59,519 bases of DNA from an uncultured Dietzia sp. (GTDB lineage Bacteria > Actinomycetota > Actinomycetes > Mycobacteriales > Mycobacteriaceae). Shown piece by piece: positions 28,404-37,204 of the stretch. The translations under genes and the position numbers were made by a program. Below the pieces are notes generated by a model that was not told the DNA's origin, made no database searches, and saw only the letters and a list, made by a program, of their open reading frames with translations. The stretch spans positions 1-59,519 of the forward strand of contig NZ_CALMYY010000123.1 in the NCBI RefSeq assembly GCF_937873725.1. Direction: 5' to 3'. Within the stretch, counting starts at the first letter, position 1. Every line of letters starts with the position of its first letter.

Positions 28404-29051
28404 CACGAACCCAAGGGCTCCCTACCTCGCGAAGTCTATGTGCGTCGCCGCGTCGCCGCCGTGGCGATCGCGGCCGTCGCCGCTGTGGCCGTGGTGCTGG
28501 CACTGTTCCTGGCCTCGAGGGACACCGGCACCGACACCCAGGAGACGGCGGGGGGCGGCGACGTCGACTCGTCCGCGGCCGCCGGGACCTCGGAGACCAC
28601 CACCGACCGGACCTCCGCCCCCGAGGACGGCGGGGCCTCGCGGGGCCGGTGCGCGGACGGGGACCTGAGCCTGTCGGTCTGGTCGGCCGAACCCAACGTG
28701 CCCGTGGGCGAGGACGTCCGCATCTACGCCAACATCCTCAACAACTCGGACACGACCTGCGACAGGGACCTGGCGGAGGCGCCGCTGTCCTTCGAGGTCT
28801 ACCGCCTCGACACCAACGTCAAGGTGTGGTCGAGCATCGACTGCACCACCCCCCGGGACCAGGACGAGGTCGAGTTGCGCCCCGGCGTGCCGGAGCCCCG
28901 CCAGATCGACTGGACCGGCCGCCGCTCCGCCGAGGGCGCGTGTGCCGAGGCGGATCGCACGCCGGTCGAGGTGGGCGCCTACCAGGTGTACGCGCTGGTC
29001 GGGAACGTCTTCAGCCCGGCCGCGACCTTCAACGTGATCGAGCGCCCCTGA
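28401..29051 (+). CDS. Membrane-anchored extracytoplasmic protein, Rv3587c-like
   Basis: 216 residues: a basic cytoplasmic start, one membrane helix near 18-40 (VAIAAVAAVAVVLALFLAS), a Thr/Ser/Gly/Asp-rich linker to about 85, and a folded external domain. That domain has four cysteines (near 90, 116, 149 and 178, enough for two disulfides) and LSFEVYRLDTNVKVWSS, likely an immunoglobulin-like beta sandwich. It keeps the position of Rv3587c between canB and disA. Function unknown. Confidence 0.8.
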   Translation: MHEPKGSLPREVYVRRRVAAVAIAAVAAVAVVLALFLASRDTGTDTQETAGGGDVDSSAAAGTSETTTDRTSAPEDGGASRGRCADGDLSLSVWSAEPNVPVGEDVRIYANILNNSDTTCDRDLAEAPLSFEVYRLDTNVKVWSSIDCTTPRDQDEVELRPGVPEPRQIDWTGRRSAEGACAEADRTPVEVGAYQVYALVGNVFSPAATFNVIERP

Positions 29052-29075
29052 TCGGTCCCGCCCGGCCCGGTCCGG

Positions 29076-30038
29076 CTAGCCCGACCCGAGGCTGGTGAGC
29101 CACTGGCGCACGTGTCGCGCCCACAGGGATCCCACGCCCTCCACGTCCGCGAAGTCGGTCTGCTCCGCGGCCAGCAGCGCCGGGACCGAGCCGAACCGCT
29201 CGACCAGCGCGGTGATCTGCACCGGCCTGAGCCTGGGGATGTGCGCGAGCATGCGGTACCCGCGCGAGGTGACGTGCTCGTCGAGGTCCTCGGGCTCCGC
29301 GGGCAGGCCCAGGCAGCGCGCGACCGGGCCGGGGAGCAGCAGGTCGGCGTCGGTCAGCGCGGCCAGGCGCTCGAGCCCGAGGGCCACCTGGTCGGAGGTG
29401 GGAACCCCGGCGGTGTCCGAGGGGTCCAGGGCCAGGTGGTCGGCGACGAGGCCCCACAGCTCGTCCGGGGTGTCCGCCAGCAGCTCCTCGAGCTGGAGAG
29501 TGGTCTGCCGTCCGTACTCGCCCATCTCCACGGTCAGCTCGGTGAGCTCGGTTCCCATCCGCCCGAGCCGGACCAGCCGCTGGGCCATGGTCACCACGTC
29601 ACGGACGGAGGCGTAGCCGCCGATCTCCGCGCGGTCGAGTCGGGCGCGGGCGCGGGCGGTGCGGGCACCGTGGCGCTCCATGGTCGCGACGGTCTGGTCG
29701 GCGCGGGCCAGCAACACGACCGGGTCGGCGAGGACGCGGGCCTGTCCGCCCGCGTAGACGGTGACGGTGGTCATGGAGGCGGAGACCGCGATCGCCGGGA
29801 CCCCGGTGTGCAGGGCCGTTCTTTCGGCCGCGCGGTGCCGAGTCCCGGTCTCCACCGCGGGCAGGGTGGGATCGGGCACCAGGTGGACGTTGGCGTGGGT
29901 GATGCGTCGACCGTCCGTGGACAGGACCACGGCGCCGTCCATCTTGCTCAGTTCGCGGAGCCGGGCGGGGGTGAACTCGACGTCCAGTGCCACGCCGCCG
30001 TCGCAGATGGCCTGGACGGACGGATCGTCCCCGAGCAC
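29076..30038 (-). CDS. disA: DNA integrity scanning diadenylate cyclase (start uncertain)
   Basis: Makes c-di-AMP from two ATP and scans DNA branch points. DAC domain motifs KMDGAVVLSTDG (DGA) and GTRHRAAERTAL (RHR) are intact; the C-terminal helix-hairpin-helix is VEGVGSLWARHVRQWL. The first ordinary start codon in frame is GTG 30038. The conserved N-terminal helix (LRRLAPGTPLRDALDRI, then a GGLVVLG strand), however, is encoded upstream to about 30128. No ATG, GTG or TTG exists in that frame back past the lpqE stop. Start may be CTG 30128 or another non-standard codon, coupled to lpqE. radA, which lies between lpqE and disA in M. tuberculosis, is absent. Confidence 0.9.
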   Translation of the reverse strand: MLGDDPSVQAICDGGVALDVEFTPARLRELSKMDGAVVLSTDGRRITHANVHLVPDPTLPAVETGTRHRAAERTALHTGVPAIAVSASMTTVTVYAGGQARVLADPVVLLARADQTVATMERHGARTARARARLDRAEIGGYASVRDVVTMAQRLVRLGRMGTELTELTVEMGEYGRQTTLQLEELLADTPDELWGLVADHLALDPSDTAGVPTSDQVALGLERLAALTDADLLLPGPVARCLGLPAEPEDLDEHVTSRGYRMLAHIPRLRPVQITALVERFGSVPALLAAEQTDFADVEGVGSLWARHVRQWLTSLGSG

Positions 30039-30180
30039 GACGAGGCCGCCCGTCCCGCTGCGGCGGATACGGTCCAGTGCGTCACGGAGCGGCGTGCCCG
30101 GGGCGAGTCGTCTGAGGACGGCGCGCAGGGCGGCGTCGACGGGTGATCCGTCAGCCGCGCGGGCGGAGAGGGCGGACGTC

Positions 30181-30744
30181 TCAGTGTCCCTCGGCGTGGG
30201 TCTCGACCGGACGGGTGTACTCGTCGCTGGCCGGGACCTCGGCGATCACACCGGCTCGGGCCTCGATCCGGTCGCCGTTGGAGAAGGTCAGGGTGGCGGG
30301 GAGCGAGTTGCCCACGTTGAGATCGTCGCCGGCGGGCAGGGTGGCGGTGGTCCGCTCGACGCAGATGTCGTCCGTGCGGGGCACCGGGGTCGCGTCCGCG
30401 GCCGCGGACACGATCAGGGAGCACCCGCGCTGGAGCGGCTCGGACTGGCCGACCCGGGCCTCGACCCCGCCGATCTCGACCCGGTCGAGCGAGACGGAGT
30501 CGCCGAGGCCGGAGCCGGTGAAGGAGGCCGCGAAGCCCAGCCGGGCCTCGCCCGACTCGGGGACGACCACCACGAGGTCGTTGACCGTGAGATCCCCCGC
30601 GGTGCCGCGTCCGCCGTCCACCGCGGCGACCTGGCCGGCCGTCTGGGAGACCTGGCCGGCACTGCACGCCGACGCGCCGAGGGCGGCGCCCACGGCCAGG
30701 ACTACGAGCGCGGTGCGGCGCAGGCCGGTGTTGGGTGAAGTCAC
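30181..30744 (-). CDS. lpqE: Lipoprotein, LpqE-like
   Basis: 187 residues with a lipoprotein signal (LGASAC) and an external beta-rich domain of about 155 residues with one likely disulfide (RGCSLI and DDICVER). It corresponds by position and form to LpqE (Rv3584), between carD and disA. GAGGAG precedes GTG 30744, and TACGAT further upstream could be its -10 box. Function unknown. Confidence 0.8.
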   Translation of the reverse strand: MTSPNTGLRRTALVVLAVGAALGASACSAGQVSQTAGQVAAVDGGRGTAGDLTVNDLVVVVPESGEARLGFAASFTGSGLGDSVSLDRVEIGGVEARVGQSEPLQRGCSLIVSAAADATPVPRTDDICVERTTATLPAGDDLNVGNSLPATLTFSNGDRIEARAGVIAEVPASDEYTRPVETHAEGH

Positions 30745-30909
30745 GTCAGGCTCCTCGTGGGGATGGTCGTTCTCAGGCCGGTCTCATCGTAGTCCACCGC
30801 CGGTCCTGACCGGCGCCGGAGTGGACTCCTGACTCCCCCCGGATTTCCCGCCCCGGCCTCGCAGGTTGCTGACCTGCGCAAACAGAAAACCGCTGGGCTG
30901 AGGGCGTGC

Positions 30910-30915
30910 TAAGAT
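30910..30915 (+). promoter_or_regulatory. -10 box of the carD promoter
   Basis: TAAGAT lies 28 bases before the carD ATG; AAAACC 18 bases upstream is a poor -35. The leader holds AAAGGGGAAAG as the ribosome site, so carD is leadered, unlike many neighbours. Confidence 0.5.
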
Positions 30916-30942
30916 GGCGCAGTCGAAAGGGGAAAGCCACTC

Positions 30943-31440
30943 ATGGAGTTCAAGGTCGGCGACACTGTCGTCTACCCGCATCACGGCGCCGCGCAAATCC
31001 AGGCGATCGAAATGCGGACGGTCAAGGGCACCGAGAAGGAATACCTCGTCCTCAAGGTTTCACAGGGCGATCTCACGGTCCGGGTCCCGGCCGAGAACGC
31101 CGAGTACGTGGGCGTTCGCGACGTGGTCGACGAGGCGGGGCTCGACAAGGTCTTCGAGGTCCTGCGCACCGAGCACGCGGAGGAGCCCACCAACTGGTCC
31201 CGCCGGTACAAGGCGAACGGCGAGAAGTTGGCGTCGGGCGACGTGAACAAGGTCGCGGAGGTCGTCCGCGACCTCTGGCGGCGCGATCTCGACCGCGGCC
31301 TGTCCGCCGGCGAGAAGCGCATGCTCGCCAAGGCCCGCCAGGTCCTGGTGGGCGAGCTCGCCCTGGCCGACCGGGCGGACGAGCACCGCGCGGACGACCT
31401 CCTCGAGCAGGTCCTGGCCTCCGCGGCCGCACCGGCCTGA
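30943..31440 (+). CDS. carD: CarD-family RNA polymerase-binding regulator
   Basis: Stabilises open promoter complexes through RNA polymerase beta and the upstream edge of the bubble. 165 residues: N-terminal Tudor-like RNAP interaction domain ([17 protein letters not shown]), then the helical DNA-binding domain with Trp85 in [14 protein letters not shown], the residue that wedges into the bubble in M. tuberculosis CarD. Essential in mycobacteria. ispDF follows 13 bases after its stop, as ispD does in M. tuberculosis. Confidence 0.95.
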   Translation: MEFKVGDTVVYPHHGAAQIQAIEMRTVKGTEKEYLVLKVSQGDLTVRVPAENAEYVGVRDVVDEAGLDKVFEVLRTEHAEEPTNWSRRYKANGEKLASGDVNKVAEVVRDLWRRDLDRGLSAGEKRMLAKARQVLVGELALADRADEHRADDLLEQVLASAAAPA

Positions 31441-31453
31441 CGCGATTCGCCGA

Positions 31454-32701
31454 GTGACGCAGCACGACGTCAGTGGCCACCCAGCCCCACCGGGCAGGGT
31501 GGCCGCCGTCGTTCCCGCGGCGGGGTCGGGGGTCCGGTTGGGCGCGGGCATCCCCAAGGCCTTCGTCGAGGTGGACGGCCGCACCATGCTCGAGCGGGCC
31601 GTCGCCGGTCTGCTGGACTCCGGGGTCGTGGACGACGTCGTGGCGGTGGTCCCCGACGACCGCGTCCCGGAGGCGGAGCGGGTGCTGGCCCCGTTGCGGT
31701 CGGGGGACCACCTCGTCGTCGTCACCACGGGCGGGGCGGAACGCACCGACTCGGTCCGCAACGGGCTCGCGGCGCTGGCCGCGACCCGCGGGGGATCGGA
31801 CGCGGCGGTCTACGACGTGCTCCTGGTGCACGACGCGGCGCGGTGCCTCACCCCGGCCGCTCCGATCCGGCGCGTGGTCGGGGCCGTCCGGTCGGGCGAG
31901 CCCGCGGTGGTTCCCGTGCTCCCCGTGGTCGACACCGTCAAGGAGGTCGACCCCGCCGGGCACGTGGTGGGCACGCCGGATCGCGCGGCGCTGCGGGCCG
32001 TCCAGACGCCGCAGGGTTTCGCGCCCGCCGTGCTCCTGGCCGCCTACGACGCGGCCGGGGACGTGGCCACCGACGACGCCGGGCTGGTCGAGCGGCTCGG
32101 GCGGCGGGTCGCGACGGTCGACGGGCACCCGCTGGCGTTCAAGATCACCACGGCCGCGGACCACGACCGCGCGCTGACCGAGCTGGCGACCGACCCGTCG
32201 ACCGACCCAGGAGGATCCGTGACCGGACCAGTCGTCCCCCGCGTGGGCATCGGCACCGACGCCCACCAGGTGCAACCCGGGAAGCGGTGCATGATGGCGG
32301 GCCTGCACTTCCCGGACGACCACGGCTGCGAGGGGCACTCCGACGGGGACGTGGTGGCCCACTCGCTGGTCGACGCGCTCCTGTCCGCGGCGGGTCTCGG
32401 CGACCTCGGGTCGCTGGTCGGCACGGGCCGCAGCGAGTACGACGACGTCTCGGGGGAGCGCCTGCTCCGCGAGGCCGTGGCCGAACTCGCCGCCCACGGG
32501 TGGGCGGTCGGCAATGCCGCCGTGCAGATGGTGGGCAACCGCCCCAAGATGGGGCCTCGTCGGGCCGAGGCCGAGCGGACGCTGTCCGAGATCCTCGGGG
32601 CCCCGGTCTCCGTCTCGGCCACCACGACCGACGGCATGGGCTTCACCGGCCGCGGCGAAGGGGTCTCCGCGGTGGCGACGGCCCTGGTGTACCGGGCCTG
32701 A
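31454..32701 (+). CDS. ispDF: Bifunctional IspD-IspF (MEP cytidylyltransferase / MEcPP synthase)
   Basis: Two non-consecutive enzymes of the MEP isoprenoid pathway in one 415-residue frame. IspD, residues about 14-245: [39 protein letters not shown] and QTPQGF. IspF, about 262-415: GIGTDAHQV (metal Asp and His), [19 protein letters not shown], and [19 protein letters not shown]. tuberculosis has separate genes. At the junction AGGAGG (32209-32214) precedes an in-frame GTG at 32219, so free IspF might also be made from the same message. Fusions are known in alpha- and epsilonproteobacteria. Confidence 0.93.
   Translation: MTQHDVSGHPAPPGRVAAVVPAAGSGVRLGAGIPKAFVEVDGRTMLERAVAGLLDSGVVDDVVAVVPDDRVPEAERVLAPLRSGDHLVVVTTGGAERTDSVRNGLAALAATRGGSDAAVYDVLLVHDAARCLTPAAPIRRVVGAVRSGEPAVVPVLPVVDTVKEVDPAGHVVGTPDRAALRAVQTPQGFAPAVLLAAYDAAGDVATDDAGLVERLGRRVATVDGHPLAFKITTAADHDRALTELATDPSTDPGGSVTGPVVPRVGIGTDAHQVQPGKRCMMAGLHFPDDHGCEGHSDGDVVAHSLVDALLSAAGLGDLGSLVGTGRSEYDDVSGERLLREAVAELAAHGWAVGNAAVQMVGNRPKMGPRRAEAERTLSEILGAPVSVSATTTDGMGFTGRGEGVSAVATALVYRA
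32219..32701 (+). other. Possible internal start for free IspF
   Basis: An in-frame GTG with AGGAGG four bases upstream marks where a separate ispF would begin; residues before it match the end of IspD. It looks like the old ispF start retained after fusion. Whether it is still used cannot be seen. Confidence 0.4.
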
Positions 32702-32715
32702 CCGGCCGGTACCGG

Positions 32716-32732
32716 TAGACTCGGCATCCGTG
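32716..32732 (+). promoter_or_regulatory. Leaderless promoter -10 box for cysS
   Basis: TAGACT at 32716-32721, then eight bases, then GTG 32730: the same arrangement as lysS. It supports the GTG as start rather than in-frame codons further up inside ispDF. Confidence 0.55.
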
Positions 32733-34142
32733 ACGCTCCATCTGTACGACACCGCCACCCGCTCCCTCCGGGAGTTCAGCCCTGTCCGGGAGGGGCACGC
32801 GTCCGTCTACCTGTGCGGGGCCACCCCGCAGTCGGTCCCGCACATCGGGCACGTCCGCTCCGGCGTCGCCTTTGACGTCCTGCGCCGCTGGCTGCTCGGA
32901 CGCGGCTACGACGTGGCGTTCGTGCGCAACGTCACCGACATCGACGACAAGATCCTCACCAAGGCCGCCGAGAACGGGCGGCCGTGGTGGGAGTGGGTCG
33001 CCACCCACGAGCGCGAGTTCACCCGGGCCTACGACGCCCTCGGCGTGCTGCCGCCGTCCACCGAACCGCGGGCGACCGGACACGTCACCCAGATGATCGA
33101 CTACATGGAGCGGCTCATCGAGCGCGGCTTCGCCTACCCCGCCGAGGGCAGCGTGTACTTCGACGTGGCGGCGTGGTCCGCGGCGCCCGAGGGCGACTAC
33201 GGTCACCTGTCCGGCCACCGGCTGGACGAGGTGGACCAGGGGGAGGGCGTGGACCTGCGCGGCAAGCGCGATCCGCGCGACTTCGCCCTGTGGAAGGCCG
33301 CCAAGCCCGGCGAGCCGAGCTGGCCCACGCCGTGGGGCGACGGCCGGCCCGGCTGGCACCTCGAGTGCTCGGCCATGGCCACCTGGTATCTCGGCGGGAC
33401 GTTCGACATCCACGGGGGCGGACTGGACCTGCAGTTCCCGCACCATGAGAACGAGGCGGCGCAGTCCCACGCCGCCGGCGACCGCTTCGCCAGATACTGG
33501 CTCCACAACGGCTGGGTCACCATGGCCGGCGAGAAGATGAGCAAATCGCTGGGCAACGTGCTCAGCGTTCCCAACATCCTCACCTCCGTCCGGCCGGTCG
33601 AGCTGCGCTACTACCTCGGCAGCGCCCACTACCGGTCGATGCTGGAGTACTCGCCGGAAGCGCTGCAGGAGGCCGCCGCCGGGTACCGGCGGATCGAGGC
33701 GTTCGTGCGGCGGGTGGGCGAGGCGGGTGCGGAGGTGCCGGTGGGGACGTGGACCCCCGGCTTCGCCGCCGCGATGGACGACGACCTCGGGGTCCCCGCC
33801 GCCCTGGCGGAGATCCACGGCTCGGTGCGCGCGGGCAACACCGCCCTGGCGTCCGGGGACCTCGAGGCGGCGCTCGCCGCCGCGTCGGCCGTCCGGGCGA
33901 TGGCCGCGGTGCTGGGCGTGGACCCGCTCGACCCCCACTGGGCCACCGGCGGCGGGGACGACGCCGCGATGACCGCGCTCGACCTGCTCGTGCGCGCAGA
34001 ACTCGAGGCGCGCGACACCGCGCGCTCGACCAAGGACTTCGCCACCTCAGATGCCATCCGGGACCGCCTGGTCGCCGCCGGCATCGAGGTGGCCGATACC
34101 GCGGACGGCCAGAAGTGGTCGCTCGCCAACCGGAAGGACTGA
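32730..34142 (+). CDS. cysS: Cysteinyl-tRNA synthetase
   Basis: Class I synthetase of 470 residues. Zinc site Cys29 (YLCGATPQ), the Cys of HLECSAMAT and the HHENEAAQS pair; HIGH motif in [16 protein letters not shown] in [10 protein letters not shown]. The usual CGPTV reads CGATP here, a mild variant. The C-terminal helical anticodon domain is complete ([19 protein letters not shown]). The rlmB start follows its stop by one base. A MshC-type paralogue shares motifs, but MshC is shorter and not next to rlmB. Confidence 0.95.
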   Translation: MTLHLYDTATRSLREFSPVREGHASVYLCGATPQSVPHIGHVRSGVAFDVLRRWLLGRGYDVAFVRNVTDIDDKILTKAAENGRPWWEWVATHEREFTRAYDALGVLPPSTEPRATGHVTQMIDYMERLIERGFAYPAEGSVYFDVAAWSAAPEGDYGHLSGHRLDEVDQGEGVDLRGKRDPRDFALWKAAKPGEPSWPTPWGDGRPGWHLECSAMATWYLGGTFDIHGGGLDLQFPHHENEAAQSHAAGDRFARYWLHNGWVTMAGEKMSKSLGNVLSVPNILTSVRPVELRYYLGSAHYRSMLEYSPEALQEAAAGYRRIEAFVRRVGEAGAEVPVGTWTPGFAAAMDDDLGVPAALAEIHGSVRAGNTALASGDLEAALAAASAVRAMAAVLGVDPLDPHWATGGGDDAAMTALDLLVRAELEARDTARSTKDFATSDAIRDRLVAAGIEVADTADGQKWSLANRKD

Positions 34143-34143
34143 C

Positions 34144-35112
34144 ATGGCGGGCAATTCGAGCCGACGCGGGGCGATCCGCAAATCCGGCACCAAGAAGGGC
34201 CAGGTCGTCGGGTCCGGCGGCCAGCGACGGCGGGGACTCGAGGCGCGCGGTGCCACCCCCAAGGCGGAGGACCGGACCTACCATTCGGCCCACCGCAAGG
34301 CCAAGGCCGCCTCGCGCAAGGCGGAGACCACGCAGCAGCGCCGCCGCTACGCGGAGAAGCAGGCCGACGGGCCCGAGTACGTGGTGGGCCGCAACCCGGT
34401 GGTGGAATGCCTCCGGGCCGGCGTGCCGGCGACCGCGCTGTACGTGGCGATCGGGTCGGAGGCCGACGAGCGGCTGACCGAGGCCGTCCACCTGGCCGCG
34501 GACAAGGGGATCTCGATCCTCGAGGTGCCGCGCACCGATCTCGACCGCATGGTCTCGAACGGCATGCACCAGGGGATCGGGCTCCAGGTGCCGCCGTACC
34601 AGTACACGGACCCCAAGGACCTGCTCGACATGGCCATGGGGTCGTCGCGGCCCGCGCTGCTCGTGGCCCTGGACAACATCACGGACACCCGCAACCTCGG
34701 GGCGGTGATCCGGTCGACCGCCGCGTTCGGCGGACACGGCGTCCTCATCCCCGAGCGCCGCAGCGCGTCCATCACGGCGGTGGCGTGGCGGGCCTCCGCC
34801 GGTGCCGCCGCGCGGCTGCCGGTGGCCCGGGCCACCAATCTCAACCGCACGCTGCTCGACTGGGCCAAGGCCGGGGTGCAGCTCGTGGGCCTCGACGCCG
34901 ACGGGGACACCACCCTGGACCACTACGACGGCACCGGCCCCACGGTCGTGGTGGTGGGCTCCGAGGGCAAGGGGCTGTCCCGGCTGGTGCGCGAGAATTG
35001 CGACACGATCCTGTCGATCCCGATCTCCGGCGGCGTGGAGAGTCTCAACGCCTCCGTCGCGGCCGGTGTGGTGCTCTCGGAGTTCTCGCGCCAGCGGCGG
35101 GCCCTCGGTTAG
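34144..35112 (+). CDS. rlmB: 23S rRNA (guanosine-2'-O-)-methyltransferase RlmB
   Basis: SPOUT-fold methyltransferase, expected to modify G2251 (E. coli number) in the ribosomal P-loop. 322 residues: a very basic N-terminal extension of about 75 residues, a substrate-binding domain ([15 protein letters not shown]), then the SPOUT domain with [21 protein letters not shown] (motif 1), [15 protein letters not shown] (motif 2) and [16 protein letters not shown] (motif 3). The knot motifs are intact. Last gene of the Rv3579c-syntenic block. Confidence 0.94.
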   Translation: MAGNSSRRGAIRKSGTKKGQVVGSGGQRRRGLEARGATPKAEDRTYHSAHRKAKAASRKAETTQQRRRYAEKQADGPEYVVGRNPVVECLRAGVPATALYVAIGSEADERLTEAVHLAADKGISILEVPRTDLDRMVSNGMHQGIGLQVPPYQYTDPKDLLDMAMGSSRPALLVALDNITDTRNLGAVIRSTAAFGGHGVLIPERRSASITAVAWRASAGAAARLPVARATNLNRTLLDWAKAGVQLVGLDADGDTTLDHYDGTGPTVVVVGSEGKGLSRLVRENCDTILSIPISGGVESLNASVAAGVVLSEFSRQRRALG

Positions 35113-35141
35113 CCGTCGGCCGCGCCCGGCCCCCTCCTCCC

Positions 35142-35334
35142 GACTTGCGCTGCCCCTATGACCGGACTTGCGCTGCCCCCTTGCCGGACTTGCGCTGCCC
35201 CTTTGACCCGCGCTGCGGGTGTGCACGGATTCCGTGGGGTGGCGCTGGCGGGCTGGTCCCAAGAGCCAGCGCAAGCCGAAGAGCCAGCGCAAGCCGAAGA
35301 GCCAGCGCAAGCCCCGAAGGGCCAGCGCACGCCG
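35142..35334. repeat. Palindromic repeat array: three direct repeats facing 18-bp inverted tandem repeats
   Basis: Three copies of gacttgcgctgcccc (35142, 35165, 35187; spacing 23 and 22) face an 18-bp tandem array aagagccagcgcaagccg (35261, 35279, 35297) and a degraded fourth copy to 35334. CTTGCGCTG in the left set is complementary to CAGCGCAAG in the right set. A separate GCGCTGGC (35242-35249)/GCCAGCGC (35265-35272) pair forms a stem between them. It fills the 244-base spacer between convergent rlmB and the kinase gene. It may end transcription for both, or be a variable-number element. Confidence 0.8.
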
Positions 35335-35356
35335 GCGGGCCGGGGGAGGCCCGGGC

Positions 35357-36298
35357 TCAGGCCCGCGGGCGGCGGGCCGACCGGCAGCGGTCGAACGTCG
35401 CCCGCGCGTGGTCCCACGTCTCCTCGCCGTAGTACAGGTGCCCGGTGATCGCGTAGAGGCCGGCGAACCGCTGGTAGGTCCACGCCCGGTCGAGGAAGGT
35501 CGGGTCGATCCTGCCGACGTAGTGCGCGAGGACCCGGTCGACGAACCGGGGCCCGTACTCGTACAGTTCGGCGAAGTCGACGGCCGGGTCGCCGAGGCAC
35601 ATGTCGGTGAAGTCGATGAGCCCCAACCTCCCCGGGCCCGCGCCCGGCGAGTGGTCCCAGTGCAGGTGGCGGGTGTGGACGTCGTTGTGCAGGAACACCC
35701 GCGGGAGCAGGGTGGACTGGAGCGCCGCGACCTCGTCGCAGATCCCGCGCGCCGCGCGCATCTCGTCGTCGGAGAACCGCGCCGGGAGGTCGTTCTCGAC
35801 GATCCCGCGCACGAAGTCCAGGTTCTCGGGTTGATAGGAGTGCGGAACCCGATCCAGTGGCGGCGAGGAGGTGTCCATGACGTGCAGCGCCGCCAGCAGC
35901 GCGCCGAGTTGCGCGGCCACGGTCGTCGTCTCCGTCGGTGACAGGCCGCGGAGCAACTCGGGGGTGAGTCGGTCCCCGCGGACCAGGGGGTAACCGGCGA
36001 ACCCCGCGCCGTCGGGCACGTGGGTGTACCGCGGGACCGACGCCGCCACCCGGTCGGCCACGTGGTCCAGGACCGCGATCTCCGCGGGGAGCTGCGCCAG
36101 CGCCTGCTCGTCGGTGGGGAAGCGGAACACCAGGTCGGGGTGGCCGAGCGCGTCGGCGCCGCCGCACCCGTGGCACATCAGCACCACGTGGTCCCAGCCC
36201 TCGTCGATGCGATGCGCCGACTCCCAGGTCAGTGTCGGGAACGCGGCGCGGATCGCCCCGGCTTCGGGTCCGGCGGGGTCATCGCGGTCGGTGGGCAC
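35357..36298 (-). CDS. APH-family phosphotransferase, substrate unknown
   Basis: 313-residue protein-kinase-like fold of the aminoglycoside/choline kinase superfamily. Catalytic loop VFLHNDVHTRHLHWD and metal-binding IDFTDMCLGDPAVDFA are present, as is a nucleotide-binding N-lobe (HVVLMCHGCG, then LVFRFPTDEQAL). Closest in look to macrolide or small-molecule kinases of environmental actinobacteria, but no resistance context is here, so I do not call it a resistance gene. TACCGT seven bases before GTG 36298 gives a leaderless start. Confidence 0.8.
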   Translation of the reverse strand: MPTDRDDPAGPEAGAIRAAFPTLTWESAHRIDEGWDHVVLMCHGCGGADALGHPDLVFRFPTDEQALAQLPAEIAVLDHVADRVAASVPRYTHVPDGAGFAGYPLVRGDRLTPELLRGLSPTETTTVAAQLGALLAALHVMDTSSPPLDRVPHSYQPENLDFVRGIVENDLPARFSDDEMRAARGICDEVAALQSTLLPRVFLHNDVHTRHLHWDHSPGAGPGRLGLIDFTDMCLGDPAVDFAELYEYGPRFVDRVLAHYVGRIDPTFLDRAWTYQRFAGLYAITGHLYYGEETWDHARATFDRCRSARRPRA

Positions 36299-36355
36299 GC
36301 CTCAGACGGTAGTCATGCGCGTCCGCCCACGGGTATCCGGCCGCGGCGTGGCGGG

Positions 36356-37204
36356 TCAGCGCCGCGCCGCCGCGACCGCCCGGCACGCCAGGTAGATGAC
36401 GAACGAGATGGTGGTGACGAACACCGAGACCGGCACCCCGGGCGCGAGCGAGAGCAGCATCCCGCCGACCGCCGCGACCTCGGCGAAGAGGATGGTCAGC
36501 GCGATCGCCCGGCCGGGGCTGGAGGTCACCGCGGCGGCCGCGGCGGCGGGGGTGATGAGCAGCGAGAGCACGAGCAGCGCGCCCACCACCTGCACGGCCT
36601 GCGCGGCCGCCAGTCCGACCAGGACCGCGAAGACCATGTTGATCGCCCGCACCGGAACCCCCCGGGCCTCGGCCACCTCGGGGTCCGCGGAGGAGAACAC
36701 GAGCGGCCGGTAGAGCGCGATCAGCGAGACGCAGATGATCGCCGCGACCACCGCCATCTGCACCAGGCCGTGTTCGGACACCCCCACGATCTGCCCGGTG
36801 AGCAGGGAGAAGCTGGTGCCGGACCGGCCGGGGTAGAGGTGGATGAACAGCACGGCCAGGCCGAGCCCGAACGCCAGCACCACGCCGATCGAGCTGTCGC
36901 GTTGGGAGGCGCGGGAGCCCATCAGCCCGAACATCAGGGCGGCCACCACTGAGCCGAGGATCGCGCCCAGGCCCAGGTTCATCCCGAAGAGCAGCGCGGC
37001 GGCGGCGCCGGTGAGGGCGAGCTCGCTGGCCCCGTGCACGGAGAACGACATCTGCCGCATCACGATGAACGGGCCGATCGCGCCCGCGATTAGCCCGAGC
37101 AGGGCGATCGCCGCCAGCCCGTACAGCACGAAGTCCTGTCGCAGGAGGGTCGCCGTCACCTCGGTGTCGGCGATCGATCCGACGATCTCCAGAAGGCGGT
37201 TCAT
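36356..37204 (-). CDS. znuB: Zinc (metal) ABC transporter permease
   Basis: 282-residue ZnuB/TroC-type permease with eight to nine membrane segments. Signatures: GPFIVMRQMSFSVHGASELALTG, GVVLAFGLGLAVLFIHL and VVGALLVLSLLITPAAAA. Its ATG overlaps the znuC stop by one base. Zinc rather than manganese is inferred from the Zur-like box upstream of znuA and the His-rich loops of ZnuA and ZnuC. Confidence 0.9.
   Translation of the reverse strand: MNRLLEIVGSIADTEVTATLLRQDFVLYGLAAIALLGLIAGAIGPFIVMRQMSFSVHGASELALTGAAAALLFGMNLGLGAILGSVVAALMFGLMGSRASQRDSSIGVVLAFGLGLAVLFIHLYPGRSGTSFSLLTGQIVGVSEHGLVQMAVVAAIICVSLIALYRPLVFSSADPEVAEARGVPVRAINMVFAVLVGLAAAQAVQVVGALLVLSLLITPAAAAAAVTSSPGRAIALTILFAEVAAVGGMLLSLAPGVPVSVFVTTISFVIYLACRAVAAARR

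Noticed and set aside
33580..35310. 576-codon minus-strand frame starting in the repeat array with LRWLFG repeats
   Set aside because: Its N-terminus is the translated 18-bp repeat and the rest is antisense to rlmB and cysS.
35142..35334. CRISPR array
   Set aside because: The 18-bp units are head to tail without unique spacers, and no cas genes are near.
35357..36298. Antibiotic-resistance gene call for the APH-like kinase
   Set aside because: The fold is shared by many small-molecule kinases and there is no mobile or resistance context.
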